Shown here: positions 17,288-26,000 of the stretch, in pieces
Layout of the letters: each line of letters starts with the position of its first letter
Numbering within the stretch: position 1 is the first letter of the stretch
Assembly (NCBI GenBank): GCA_046518185.1
Contig: JBKGRZ010000005.1
Location: forward strand, 1 to 64,000
Origin: Scandinavium vulneris_A
GTDB taxonomy: Bacteria > Pseudomonadota > Gammaproteobacteria > Enterobacterales > Enterobacteriaceae
Length of the DNA: 64,000 bases
Direction of reading: 5' to 3'
Program-made: the position numbers and the translations under genes
The notes under the pieces: generated by a model
What the model saw: only the letters and a program-made list of their open reading frames with translations
Told to the model about the DNA's origin: nothing
The model's database searches: none

Positions 17288-19087
17288 ATGAAGAATATAC
17301 GTAACTTTTCGATCATCGCTCACATTGACCACGGCAAATCGACGCTGTCTGACCGTATCATCCAGATTTGTGGGGGTCTGTCCGATCGTGAAATGGCTGC
17401 TCAGGTTCTCGACTCCATGGATCTGGAACGTGAACGCGGGATCACCATTAAAGCGCAGAGCGTGACCCTGGATTACAAAGCGACCGACGGTCAAACCTAT
17501 CAGCTGAATTTCATCGACACCCCGGGCCACGTTGACTTCTCTTATGAGGTTTCCCGTTCTCTGGCTGCCTGTGAAGGCGCACTGCTGGTGGTTGATGCCG
17601 GGCAGGGCGTAGAAGCACAGACCCTGGCGAACTGCTACACCGCGATGGAAATGGACCTGGAAGTGGTTCCGGTTCTGAACAAAATTGACCTGCCAGCGGC
17701 CGATCCTGAGCGCGTGGCGGAAGAAATCGAAGATATCGTCGGTATTGATGCCGTTGATGCAGTTCGCTGCTCCGCCAAAACCGGCGTAGGCGTACCGGAT
17801 GTATTAGAGCGTCTGGTGCGTGATATCCCTGCGCCACAGGGCGACCCGGAAGCTCCGCTTCAGGCGTTGATCATCGACTCCTGGTTTGATAACTACCTGG
17901 GCGTGGTGTCGCTTATCCGCGTGAAAAACGGCACCCTTCGCAAAGGCGATAAAGTTAAAGTGATGAGCACCGGTCAGACCTATAACGCTGACCGACTGGG
18001 CATATTTACCCCGAAACAGATCGACCGTACCGAACTGAACTGCGGCGAAGTAGGCTGGCTGGTCTGCGCGATTAAAGATATTTTGGGCGCACCGGTAGGC
18101 GATACGCTTACCCTGGCGCGTAACCCGGCTGACACCGCATTGCCTGGCTTTAAGAAAGTGAAGCCACAGGTTTATGCCGGTCTGTTCCCGGTAAGCTCCG
18201 ATGACTACGAGAACTTCCGTGACGCGCTGGGTAAACTGAGCCTCAATGATGCCTCCCTGTTCTACGAACCAGAAAGTTCAACGGCGCTGGGCTTCGGTTT
18301 CCGCTGTGGTTTCCTCGGTCTGCTGCACATGGAAATCATCCAGGAACGTCTGGAGCGTGAATACGATCTTGACCTCATCACCACCGCACCAACCGTGGTC
18401 TATGAAGTGCAGACCACCAACAAAGAAGTTATCTACGTCGACAGCCCATCCAAGCTGCCGCCTCTGAATAACATCGACGAACTGCGTGAGCCGATCGCCG
18501 AGTGTCATATGCTGCTGCCGCAGGAGTTCCTCGGCAACGTCATCACGCTGTGTATCGAAAAACGCGGCGTGCAGACCAACATGGTTTACCACGGTAACCA
18601 GGTGGCGCTGACCTATGAAATCCCAATGGCCGAAGTGGTTCTCGACTTCTTCGATCGTCTGAAGTCTACTTCCCGTGGCTATGCGTCACTGGATTACAAC
18701 TTCAAGCGCTTCCAGGCGTCCAACATGGTACGTGTCGATGTGCTGATCAACGGCGAGCGTGTTGATGCGTTGGCTCTGATCACTCACAACGATAATGCGC
18801 CATATCGCGGTCGTGAATTAGTTGAGAAAATGAAAGAACTGATCCCGCGTCAGCAGTTTGATATCGCGATTCAGGCCGCTATTGGCAACCACATCATTGC
18901 TCGTTCCACCGTGAAACAGCTGCGTAAAAACGTTCTGGCCAAGTGCTACGGCGGCGACGTTAGCCGTAAGAAAAAGCTGCTGCAGAAACAGAAAGACGGT
19001 AAAAAACGCATGAAACAGGTGGGTAACGTTGAGCTGCCTCAGGAAGCTTTCCTTGCCATTCTGCATGTCGGTAAAGACGGTAAATAA
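17288..19087 (+). CDS. lepA: Elongation factor 4 (LepA), ribosome-associated GTPase
   Basis: A 599-residue translational GTPase, the same length as E. coli EF4, implicated in initiation or ribosome biogenesis and in back-translocation. G motifs are AHIDHGKST (residues ~11-19), DTPGH and NKID. The LepA-specific C-terminal domain ends with the KKLLQKQKDGKKRMKQVG segment. It is followed after 16 bases by lepB, its usual operon partner. Confidence 0.98.
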   Translation: MKNIRNFSIIAHIDHGKSTLSDRIIQICGGLSDREMAAQVLDSMDLERERGITIKAQSVTLDYKATDGQTYQLNFIDTPGHVDFSYEVSRSLAACEGALLVVDAGQGVEAQTLANCYTAMEMDLEVVPVLNKIDLPAADPERVAEEIEDIVGIDAVDAVRCSAKTGVGVPDVLERLVRDIPAPQGDPEAPLQALIIDSWFDNYLGVVSLIRVKNGTLRKGDKVKVMSTGQTYNADRLGIFTPKQIDRTELNCGEVGWLVCAIKDILGAPVGDTLTLARNPADTALPGFKKVKPQVYAGLFPVSSDDYENFRDALGKLSLNDASLFYEPESSTALGFGFRCGFLGLLHMEIIQERLEREYDLDLITTAPTVVYEVQTTNKEVIYVDSPSKLPPLNNIDELREPIAECHMLLPQEFLGNVITLCIEKRGVQTNMVYHGNQVALTYEIPMAEVVLDFFDRLKSTSRGYASLDYNFKRFQASNMVRVDVLINGERVDALALITHNDNAPYRGRELVEKMKELIPRQQFDIAIQAAIGNHIIARSTVKQLRKNVLAKCYGGDVSRKKKLLQKQKDGKKRMKQVGNVELPQEAFLAILHVGKDGK

Positions 19088-19103
19088 CCATTAAGGAGTT
19101 GGC

Positions 19104-20078
19104 ATGGCGAACATGTTTGCCCTGATCCTGGTCATTGCGACCCTGGTGACAGGGATTTTATGGTGCGTGGACAAATTTATTTTCGCACCAAAACGCCGTG
19201 AACGTCAGGCCGCTGCACAGGTTGCAGCGGGCGAAACACTGGATAAAAAGACGTTGAAGAAAGTCGGTCCGAAACCGGGCTGGCTGGAAACCGGGGCATC
19301 CGTATTCCCCGTGCTGGCTATCGTGCTGATTGTACGTTCGTTTATCTACGAACCGTTCCAGATCCCATCCGGATCAATGATGCCTACGCTGCTGATCGGT
19401 GACTTTATTCTGGTAGAGAAATTTGCCTACGGAATTAAAGACCCGATTTATCAGAACACGTTAATTGAAACCGGTCACCCGAAACGCGGTGATGTGGTGG
19501 TCTTTAAATATCCGCAAGATCCACGTCTGGATTACATCAAGCGTGCGGTAGGTTTGCCGGGCGATAAAGTCTCTTATGACCCTATCGCCAAAGAAGTGAC
19601 CATTCAGCCGAACTGCAGTTCTGGTCAGGCCTGTGGCAACGCGCTGCCGGTAACTTACTCCAACGTTGAGCCGAGCGATTTCGTGCAGACCTTTGCCCGT
19701 CGTAACGGCGGTGAAGCGACCAGCGGATTCTGGCAATTGCCGAAAGGCGAGAGCAAAGACAACGGCGTGCGTCTGAATGAGCGAAAAGAAACGCTTGGCG
19801 ATGTCACTCACCGTATTCTGACCGTGCCGATTGCTCAGGACCAACTGGGGATGTACTACCATCAGCAGGGCCAGCAGCTGGCGACGTGGATTGTTCCGCC
19901 AGGGCACTACTTCATGATGGGTGATAACCGTGATAACAGCGCCGACAGCCGCTATTGGGGCTTTGTCCCGGAAGCGAATCTGGTCGGAAAAGCGGTTGGC
20001 ATCTGGATGAGCTTCGAAAAACAGGAAGGCGAATGGCCGACCGGCGTACGCTTAAGTCGTATCGGTGGGATCCATTAA
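19104..20078 (+). CDS. lepB: Signal peptidase I
   Basis: A 324-residue inner-membrane protease that cuts Sec and Tat signal peptides on the periplasmic side. Two membrane segments lie at about 4-22 and 64-78. The catalytic dyad is Ser91 (IPSGSMMPTL) and Lys146 (DYIKRAVGLPGDK), and the box MMGDNRDNSADSRYWG is intact. The E. coli enzyme also has 324 residues. AAGGAG precedes the ATG. Confidence 0.98.
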   Translation: MANMFALILVIATLVTGILWCVDKFIFAPKRRERQAAAQVAAGETLDKKTLKKVGPKPGWLETGASVFPVLAIVLIVRSFIYEPFQIPSGSMMPTLLIGDFILVEKFAYGIKDPIYQNTLIETGHPKRGDVVVFKYPQDPRLDYIKRAVGLPGDKVSYDPIAKEVTIQPNCSSGQACGNALPVTYSNVEPSDFVQTFARRNGGEATSGFWQLPKGESKDNGVRLNERKETLGDVTHRILTVPIAQDQLGMYYHQQGQQLATWIVPPGHYFMMGDNRDNSADSRYWGFVPEANLVGKAVGIWMSFEKQEGEWPTGVRLSRIGGIH

Positions 20079-20094
20079 TTCCTGAATTATATTT

Positions 20095-20120
20095 ATGCCG
20101 CCCCGATATAAGGGCGGCAT
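20095..20120 (+). terminator. Hairpin after lepB, possible terminator
   Basis: ATGCCGCCC and GGGCGGCAT form a perfect 9-bp stem 16 bases after the lepB stop. The following AAATTATTTC is only moderately T-rich, so termination may be partial. Confidence 0.55.
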
Positions 20121-20173
20121 AAATTATTTCCGACATAAATGCCTCGCAGCTAACGACATCACTCGTCGTTGCG

Positions 20174-20181
20174 TATAGAAT
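20174..20181 (+). promoter_or_regulatory. Probable -10 region of the rnc-era promoter
   Basis: TATAGAAT lies about 120 bases before the rnc ATG and upstream of the long leader hairpin, as in the E. coli rnc operon. Confidence 0.5.
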
Positions 20182-20223
20182 GTCCCCCCGAAGTTTTAGG
20201 TTGGTACCCATCAGGGATCCACG

Positions 20224-20266
20224 GCACACGAAACCGCGTTGGCTATTTCAGGTCGGTTTCGTGTGC
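20224..20266 (+). promoter_or_regulatory. Leader hairpin of rnc, likely RNase III autoregulatory site
   Basis: GCACACGAAACC (20224-20235) and GGTTTCGTGTGC (20255-20266) form a perfect 12-bp stem in the untranslated leader. RNase III is known to cut such a stem in its own E. coli leader and so lower the stability of its mRNA. Confidence 0.75.
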
Positions 20267-20299
20267 TGCATTATTGACGCATTCATCTATTGGTAACAC

Positions 20300-20980
20300 A
20301 TGAACCCCATCGTAATTAATCGGCTTCAACGGAAGCTGGGCTACACTTTTCAACATCAGGATCTTTTACAGCAGGCGTTAACCCATCGAAGCGCGAGCAG
20401 TAAACATAATGAGCGTCTCGAGTTCCTGGGTGATTCCATTTTAAGTTACGTCATTGCCAACGCGCTGTATCACCGTTTCCCACGCGTGGACGAAGGTGAT
20501 ATGAGCCGGATGCGCGCCACGCTTGTGCGGGGTAACACGCTGGCTGAAATTGCCCGTGAATTTGAACTGGGTGAATGTCTGCGCCTTGGCCCTGGTGAAC
20601 TGAAAAGCGGTGGCTTCCGCCGTGAATCCATTCTGGCGGATACCGTTGAAGCGCTGATTGGTGGCGTGTTTCTCGATAGCGATATTCAGAATGTCGAAAG
20701 GCTGATCCTGAGCTGGTATCAGACCCGACTGGATGAAATCAGCCCAGGCGATAAGCAAAAAGATCCGAAAACCCGTTTGCAGGAATATTTACAGGGTCGT
20801 CATTTGCCGCTGCCTTCTTATCTGGTTGTGCAGGTGCGTGGCGAAGCCCACGATCAGGAATTTACTATCCACTGCCAGGTCAGTGGCCTGAGTGAACCCG
20901 TAGTTGGCACAGGTTCCAGCCGTCGCAAGGCGGAGCAGGCTGCCGCCGAACAGGCGCTGAAAAAACTGGAGCTGGAATGA
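20300..20980 (+). CDS. rnc: Ribonuclease III
   Basis: A 226-residue double-strand-specific endoribonuclease that processes rRNA and many mRNAs. The signature ERLEFLGDSIL holds catalytic acidic residues, with the second group in DTVEALIGGVFLD. The C-terminal ~70 residues are the double-stranded RNA-binding domain ending in the RRKAEQAAAEQALKKL helix. E. coli RNase III has 226 residues. It overlaps era by four bases (ATGA). Confidence 0.98.
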   Translation: MNPIVINRLQRKLGYTFQHQDLLQQALTHRSASSKHNERLEFLGDSILSYVIANALYHRFPRVDEGDMSRMRATLVRGNTLAEIAREFELGECLRLGPGELKSGGFRRESILADTVEALIGGVFLDSDIQNVERLILSWYQTRLDEISPGDKQKDPKTRLQEYLQGRHLPLPSYLVVQVRGEAHDQEFTIHCQVSGLSEPVVGTGSSRRKAEQAAAEQALKKLELE

Positions 20981-21882
20981 GCGACGAAAAGACTTACTGC
21001 GGATTTATCGCCATCGTTGGACGCCCCAACGTTGGCAAATCTACCCTGCTAAATAATCTGCTTGGGCAGAAGATTTCTATTACCTCTCGCAAAGCGCAGA
21101 CCACACGTCACCGCATTGTGGGGATCCATACCGAAGGGGCACATCAGGCGATTTACGTCGATACCCCGGGCCTGCATATGGAAGAAAAGCGCGCGATTAA
21201 CCGCCTGATGAACAAAGCGGCGAGCAGCTCCATCGGTGACGTAGAGCTGATCATCTTTGTGGTGGAAGGCACGCGCTGGACCGCTGACGACGAAATGGTG
21301 CTCAACAAGCTCCGTGGTGGTCGTGCCCCGGTTATCCTTGCGGTCAATAAGGTGGACAACGTTCAGGAAAAAGCGGACCTGCTGCCGCATCTGCAGTTCC
21401 TGGGCAGTCAGATGAACTTCCTCGATATCGTGCCAATTTCTGCGGAAACTGGCTTCAATGTCGATACCGTGGCGGGCATCGTGCGCAAGCACTTGCCGGA
21501 AGCGACGCATCACTTCCCGGAAGATTACATTACCGACCGTTCACAGCGTTTCATGGCATCCGAAATCATTCGTGAAAAACTGATGCGTTTCCTGGGGGCC
21601 GAACTGCCGTATTCCGTTACGGTAGAAATCGAACGCTTCCAGACCAACGAACGCGGCGGATATGACATTCACGGTCTGATCCTCGTCGAGCGCGAAGGTC
21701 AGAAGAAAATGGTTATCGGCAACAAAGGCTCCAAAATCAAAACCATCGGTATTGAAGCCCGTAAAGATATGCAGGAGATGTTCGAAGCTGCTGTCCATCT
21801 TGAGCTGTGGGTGAAAGTGAAATCCGGTTGGGCCGATGACGAGCGTGCGTTACGCAGTCTCGGTTATGTCGACGATCTCTAA
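20977..21882 (+). CDS. era: GTPase Era, 16S rRNA maturation
   Basis: A 301-residue GTPase that binds the 3' end of 16S rRNA and acts in 30S assembly. G1 is GRPNVGKST (residues ~13-21), G3 DTPGL and G4 NKVD. The KH RNA-binding domain at ~200-290 carries MVIGNKGSKIKTIG. It matches the E. coli protein in length. Its stop codon shares its last base with the start of the ERIC element that follows. Confidence 0.98.
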   Translation: MSDEKTYCGFIAIVGRPNVGKSTLLNNLLGQKISITSRKAQTTRHRIVGIHTEGAHQAIYVDTPGLHMEEKRAINRLMNKAASSSIGDVELIIFVVEGTRWTADDEMVLNKLRGGRAPVILAVNKVDNVQEKADLLPHLQFLGSQMNFLDIVPISAETGFNVDTVAGIVRKHLPEATHHFPEDYITDRSQRFMASEIIREKLMRFLGAELPYSVTVEIERFQTNERGGYDIHGLILVEREGQKKMVIGNKGSKIKTIGIEARKDMQEMFEAAVHLELWVKVKSGWADDERALRSLGYVDDL

Positions 21883-22006
21883 TACTCGTCGTCTTTCACG
21901 CCGCAGGGGCGTTGGCTGCGCATGCTCACCCTGGTCACATAGTTATCTATGTTCCCAGGGATTCTCAGGCTTGCCGCCTTCCTGCAACATGAAATCCATT
22001 GAGTAT
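21882..22006. repeat. ERIC (intergenic repeat unit) between era and recO
   Basis: A 125-base imperfect palindrome bounded by ATACTC (21882-21887) and GAGTAT (22001-22006). Its centre carries TGCTCACCCTGGTCACATAG and ATGTTCCCAGGGATTCTCAG, which match the two arms of the enterobacterial repetitive intergenic consensus used for ERIC-PCR. The usual length is about 127 bases. It fills almost the whole era-recO gap, leaving 8 bases before the recO start, so it is transcribed and can fold into a long stem within the era-recO mRNA. Confidence 0.9.
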
Positions 22007-22014
22007 CAATAAGA

Positions 22015-22725
22015 ATGGAAGGCTGGCAGCGCGCTTTTGTCCTGCATAGTCGTCCCTGGAGCGAAACCAGTCTGATGCTGGACGTCTTCACGGAAGAGTC
22101 GGGCCGCGTGCGCCTTGTGGCTAAAGGCGCACGTTCCAAACGTTCAAATCTCAAAGGTGCGCTTCAGCCCTTTACTCCCTTGCTGGTCCGGTTTGGTGGC
22201 CGTGGCGACGTTAAAACGCTGCGCAGCGCCGAAGCCGTTTCCCTGGCACTCCCGCTCAGCGGTATCGCACTCTACAGCGGTCTCTACGTCAACGAACTCC
22301 TTTCTCGCGTGCTGGAAAACGAAACTCGTTTCTCCGAACTCTTCTTCGATTATCTGCACTGTCTCCAGACGCTGGCCGGAGTAACCGGAACGCCAGAGCC
22401 GGCGTTGCGCCGTTTTGAACTGGCGCTGCTGGCCCATCTGGGATACGGCGTCGATTTTCTGCACTGTGCGGGCAGCGGTGAGCCGGTGGATGACACCATG
22501 ACCTACCGCTATCGTGAAGAAAAAGGATTTATCGCGAGCGTGGTCATTGATAACAACACGTTTACCGGGCACCATTTAAAAGCGCTTGCCAGCCGGGAAT
22601 TTCCCGATGCGGATGCCCTGCGGGCGGCCAAGCGCTTCACCCGCATGGCGCTTAAACCTTATCTTGGCGGAAAGCCGCTAAAAAGCCGCGAACTGTTCCG
22701 GCAGTTTGTGCCGAAGCGCGGTTGA
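22015..22725 (+). CDS. recO: DNA repair protein RecO
   Basis: A 236-residue protein that works with RecR to load RecA onto SSB-coated single strands. The N-terminal OB fold (EGWQRAFVLHSRPWSETSLMLDVFTEE) and helical C-terminal part agree closely with E. coli RecO (242), with a slightly shorter C-terminus. No strong ribosome site is seen before the ATG, as the ERIC repeat ends 8 bases upstream; translation may depend on unfolding of that repeat. Confidence 0.96.
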   Translation: MEGWQRAFVLHSRPWSETSLMLDVFTEESGRVRLVAKGARSKRSNLKGALQPFTPLLVRFGGRGDVKTLRSAEAVSLALPLSGIALYSGLYVNELLSRVLENETRFSELFFDYLHCLQTLAGVTGTPEPALRRFELALLAHLGYGVDFLHCAGSGEPVDDTMTYRYREEKGFIASVVIDNNTFTGHHLKALASREFPDADALRAAKRFTRMALKPYLGGKPLKSRELFRQFVPKRG

Positions 22726-22764
22726 AGAATACACACAGAACCAGAATCAATAACGAGGATTGTC

Positions 22765-23496
22765 ATGGCTGAATTACTGTTAGGCGTCAACATTGACCAT
22801 ATCGCGACTCTGCGCAACGCGCGCGGCACGGCGTATCCCGATCCGGTTCAGGCGGCCTTCATCGCCGAGCAGGCTGGTGCTGACGGCATCACCGTGCATC
22901 TGCGCGAAGATCGTCGCCACATCACCGACCGCGACGTGCGTATTCTTCGCCAGACCCTTGATACCCGCATGAATCTGGAAATGGCCGTCACCGAAGAGAT
23001 GCTGGCGATTGCTTGTGACACAAAGCCGCATTTCTGCTGCCTGGTGCCGGAAAAGCGTCAAGAAGTCACCACCGAAGGCGGGCTGGATGTGGCGGGTCAG
23101 CTCGACAAAATGCGTGATGCCTGCAAACGTCTGGCGGACGCCGGGATCCTCGTTTCTCTGTTTATTGATGCCGATCGCGAGCAGATCAAAGCGGCAGCTG
23201 ACGTCGGTGCGCCGTACATCGAAATTCACACCGGCTGCTACGCTGACGCAGAAAGCGAAGCCCAGCAGGCTAAAGAGCTGGAGCGTATCGCCCAAGCGGC
23301 GACCTATGCCGCAAGCCTCGGCCTGAAGGTGAACGCCGGGCACGGGCTGACCTACCACAACGTCAAAGCCATTGCCGCGCTGCCTGAAATGCACGAGTTG
23401 AATATCGGTCACGCGATTATCGGTCGTGCCGTCATGAGCGGCCTGAAAGAGGCCGTGGCGGAAATGAAACGTCTGATGCAGGAAGCGCGCAGCTAA
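22765..23496 (+). CDS. pdxJ: Pyridoxine 5'-phosphate synthase
   Basis: A 243-residue TIM-barrel enzyme that condenses 1-deoxyxylulose 5-phosphate with 3-amino-2-oxopropyl phosphate to form pyridoxine phosphate. The first strand LGVNIDHIATLRNARGT and the phosphate-binding loop LNIGHAIIGRA near the end are characteristic. Its length equals the E. coli enzyme. The TAA shares a base with the acpS ATG. Confidence 0.97.
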   Translation: MAELLLGVNIDHIATLRNARGTAYPDPVQAAFIAEQAGADGITVHLREDRRHITDRDVRILRQTLDTRMNLEMAVTEEMLAIACDTKPHFCCLVPEKRQEVTTEGGLDVAGQLDKMRDACKRLADAGILVSLFIDADREQIKAAADVGAPYIEIHTGCYADAESEAQQAKELERIAQAATYAASLGLKVNAGHGLTYHNVKAIAALPEMHELNIGHAIIGRAVMSGLKEAVAEMKRLMQEARS

Positions 23497-23876
23497 TGGC
23501 TATCGTCGGTATCGGCACCGATATCGTTGAGATTACCCGTATCGACGCGGTGATCGCCCGCAGCGGCGATCGCCTGGCCCGCCGGGTGCTGAGCGATTAC
23601 GAGTGGAAAATCTGGGAAACGCACCAGCAGCCGGTGCGTTTTCTGGCCAAACGCTTTGCGGTGAAAGAGGCGGCGTCCAAAGCGCTCGGCACTGGCATTC
23701 GTAATGGCCTGGCGTTTGAACAGTTTGAAGTTTACAACGATGAACTGGGCAAACCGAAGTTACGGCTATGGGGCGCGGCGAGCGACCTGGCGGCGCAGAT
23801 GGGCGTCACGCACATCCACGTCACGCTGGCTGATGAACGTCATTACGCTTGCGCAACGGTTATCATGGAAAGCTAG
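23496..23876 (+). CDS. acpS: Holo-[acyl-carrier-protein] synthase
   Basis: A 126-residue enzyme that moves 4'-phosphopantetheine from CoA to acyl carrier protein. The metal-binding GIGTDIVEI (residues ~5-13) and the KRFAVKEAASKALG motif are intact. It starts within the pdxJ stop codon (TAATG), so it is translationally coupled and ends the era-recO-pdxJ-acpS series. It is convergent with yfhL. Confidence 0.97.
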   Translation: MAIVGIGTDIVEITRIDAVIARSGDRLARRVLSDYEWKIWETHQQPVRFLAKRFAVKEAASKALGTGIRNGLAFEQFEVYNDELGKPKLRLWGAASDLAAQMGVTHIHVTLADERHYACATVIMES

Positions 23877-23903
23877 ATTTTGTCAGACTAGATTTTGTCT
23901 GAA
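23874..23903. repeat. Tandem 15-bp duplication at the acpS/yfhL stop codons
   Basis: Two adjacent near-identical copies beginning CTAGATTTTGTC occupy 23873-23903. The first copy holds the acpS TAG and the second supplies the yfhL stop on the other strand. No gene fits in the 11 bases between the two coding regions. Confidence 0.7.
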
Positions 23904-24148
23904 TGGTGCAGCTGGACGAACTTATCCCACAGCTGCTCCTGGCTTTCGAGGTGCTCAGGATCGTGAATGATGGTGTTCGGGATGGGGCACACACTCTGGC
24001 AGGTCGGCGTCTCGTAATGGCCGACACACTCTGTGCAGCGGTCACTGTTAATCTCATAAATGCTGTCGCCCATCGAAATCGCCTCGTTAGGGCATTCCGG
24101 TTCGCACATATCGCAATTGATGCATTTTTTGGTAATTAACAGCGCCAT
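23888..24148 (-). CDS. yfhL: Ferredoxin-like 2[4Fe-4S] protein YfhL
   Basis: An 86-residue ferredoxin of the Allochromatium type. Cluster ligands are seen as CINCDMCEPECP and CTECVGHYETPTCQSVCP; the extra residues between the second pair are the known insertion of this subfamily. E. coli YfhL is the same length. It lies between convergent acpS and yfhH, 56 bases downstream of the latter, with a good -10 element in that gap. Confidence 0.95.
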   Translation of the reverse strand: MALLITKKCINCDMCEPECPNEAISMGDSIYEINSDRCTECVGHYETPTCQSVCPIPNTIIHDPEHLESQEQLWDKFVQLHHSDKI

Positions 24149-24184
24149 AAGGAAATTCTCAGAAACAACACAAACAGGGCGGGC

Positions 24185-24190
24185 ATTATA
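24185..24190 (-). promoter_or_regulatory. Probable -10 element of yfhL
   Basis: The minus strand reads TATAAT here, 37 bases before the yfhL ATG. The -35 region falls at the yfhH stop codon and is not a clear match. Confidence 0.45.
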
Positions 24191-24204
24191 CGCTCATTTC
24201 TTAC

Positions 24205-25053
24205 TCACACCAGTTTTTTCACCAGCGCCTCACTGTGGCGAATCCGGTCTGGGGCATGTTCCAGATCCTGCTGCACCAGCCCCATAAACAGTAAATCGGT
24301 GAGCATCATCTGTGCGCTGGTGGAGGAAATGGCCGCGCTGCGCGTCGCCAGTTCTTCGGCAATGGTATACAGGCAATGGCTGGCCCGTTGCTGTAACGCG
24401 TTAGGTGAGAAGCCGGTGATCGCCAGAATCTTGCCGCCGACCCGCAGCGTCTCGTCTGCCGCCATATTGATTTCGCGTCGTTCCCCGGAATATGAGATAG
24501 CCAGCAGCAAATCGTCCGAGGTCATCGCCTGCACGGTGGCGAGCAGGGCGTGCATATCCTGCTCGGCGACGGCGTTAAAGCCAATCTTCATCAACTTCCA
24601 ACTGAAGTTTTGCGCCACCAGACCCGATGCACCAATCCCGGTCACCACAATGCGGCGCGCGCTGCGCAGCAGACCGATGCTTTCCCGCAACTTGTCTTCG
24701 GTATTCACATCGAGCGAGGCGTGCATCGCCGACACGTTGTCCTTAATGAGCTTCTCGCCCACCAGGCGCAGCGGATCGTCGCCGCGGATCTGATTATGTA
24801 CTGGCACCGACTGCGGATGAGGATTGCTGGCCAGCGCCTCGCTCAGCGCCAGTTTCAGCGCTGGAAATCCCTTAAATCCCAGCTTCTGGGCGAACTTCAC
24901 CACGCTGGACTGGCTGACACCCGCCAGGCTCGCTAACTGTTGAGAGCTGAGATGGCGTGCCTCGTCTGGCTGGTTCAGGATAAAATCCGCCAGTTTTTTG
25001 TCACTTTGCGCGAGACCAGAGTAGCGCTGACGGATGCGAATCAAACAGTTCAT
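24205..25053 (-). CDS. yfhH: MurR/RpiR family transcriptional regulator YfhH
   Basis: A 282-residue regulator. Residues ~1-77 form the HTH_6 domain (SQQLASLAGVSQSSVVKFAQKLGFKGF), and ~125-260 a SIS sugar-phosphate isomerase-like sensor domain (RIVVTGIGASGLVAQNFSWKLMKIG). The ligand and targets are not known in E. coli either. It is divergent from pgpC. Confidence 0.92.
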   Translation of the reverse strand: MNCLIRIRQRYSGLAQSDKKLADFILNQPDEARHLSSQQLASLAGVSQSSVVKFAQKLGFKGFPALKLALSEALASNPHPQSVPVHNQIRGDDPLRLVGEKLIKDNVSAMHASLDVNTEDKLRESIGLLRSARRIVVTGIGASGLVAQNFSWKLMKIGFNAVAEQDMHALLATVQAMTSDDLLLAISYSGERREINMAADETLRVGGKILAITGFSPNALQQRASHCLYTIAEELATRSAAISSTSAQMMLTDLLFMGLVQQDLEHAPDRIRHSEALVKKLV

Positions 25054-25311
25054 GGGTTCTCCAGAGGGCTTTTTAGCGGCCGCCTGTCAGAAATTTGTCT
25101 TTGATTATAGGGGATTGTGAAGCAAGCACTATCGGAAGTGTAGGAAAATGTGCTGCATTCTTAGCCGATTCATCATTCTAATCAAAAGGATACGCTGTCT
25201 GCATCCTAAGGGAAAGGCGCAATCAGTATCGTTTTTGGAAATGTGAGGTTATGGCTGTTAGGCTTGTTGACAGGAATGACTCACACGCGCTCACCTTTTA
25301 AGGAGAACAGT

Positions 25312-25947
25312 TTGGTAAGTAATTCGCGTCGGGTAGTGTTTTTTGACCTGGATGGCACGCTGCATCAGCAGGATATGTTTGGCAGCTTTTTGCGCTATCT
25401 GTTGCGCCACAATCCGCTCAACGCGCTGTTGGTGCTCCCTGTGCTGCCGGTGATTGGCGTGGCGCTGCTGGTGAAAGGCCGGGCGGCGCGTTGGCCGATG
25501 AGCCTGCTGCTCTGGGCCGCCACCTTCGGGCACAGTGAAGCACGTCTCAAGGCCATCGAAGCGCAGTTTGTGCAATGGTTCCGTGGACATGTGACCACTT
25601 TCCCGGTGGTGCACCAGCGCCTCACGGAATATCTGACCAGCTCTGATGCCGACGTCTGGCTTATCACCGGTTCGCCAAAATCGCTGGTGGAGCAGGTGTA
25701 CGTCGACACGCCGTGGCTGCCGCGCGTGAATCTCATTGCCAGCATGACCGAGCGCCGGTATGGCGGCTGGGTGTTGACGCTGCGTTGTCTGGGTCATGAA
25801 AAAGTGGCGCAGCTGGAGAAAAAAATCGGCACGCCGCTGCGGCTGTACAGCGGCTACAGCGACAGCAATCAGGACAACCCGCTGCTCTATTTCTGCCAGC
25901 ACCGTTGGCGGGTTACGCCAAGCGGGGAACTGCAACAGCTGGAATAA
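25312..25947 (+). CDS. pgpC: Phosphatidylglycerophosphatase C
   Basis: A 211-residue membrane-linked phosphatase of the HAD superfamily that forms phosphatidylglycerol from its phosphate. The nucleophile motif FFDLDGTL lies at residues ~9-16, motif II is WLITGSP and the C-terminal acidic site YSGYSDSNQDNPLL. I chose the TTG at 25312 because AAGGAG (25300-25305) stands six bases before it and the length then equals E. coli PgpC; the upstream ATG at 25276 has no such site. It reads toward tadA. Confidence 0.9.
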   Translation: MVSNSRRVVFFDLDGTLHQQDMFGSFLRYLLRHNPLNALLVLPVLPVIGVALLVKGRAARWPMSLLLWAATFGHSEARLKAIEAQFVQWFRGHVTTFPVVHQRLTEYLTSSDADVWLITGSPKSLVEQVYVDTPWLPRVNLIASMTERRYGGWVLTLRCLGHEKVAQLEKKIGTPLRLYSGYSDSNQDNPLLYFCQHRWRVTPSGELQQLE

Positions 25948-25963
25948 AGTCTGCCCCGCTGTG

Positions 25964-25969
25964 TATAAT
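25964..25969 (+). promoter_or_regulatory. -10 element before tadA
   Basis: A perfect TATAAT followed by GCGCCCCGC lies 31 bases before the tadA GTG. The -35 part would lie within the pgpC 3' end. Confidence 0.5.
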
Positions 25970-26000
25970 GCGCCCCGCTTTTTCTACCGGAGTAGCCGCT

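Noticed and set aside
23877..23887. Search for the ohsC/shoB antitoxin-toxin pair that I recall near acpS-yfhL in E. coli
   Set aside because: Only 11 bases separate the two genes here, so the pair cannot be present at this place.
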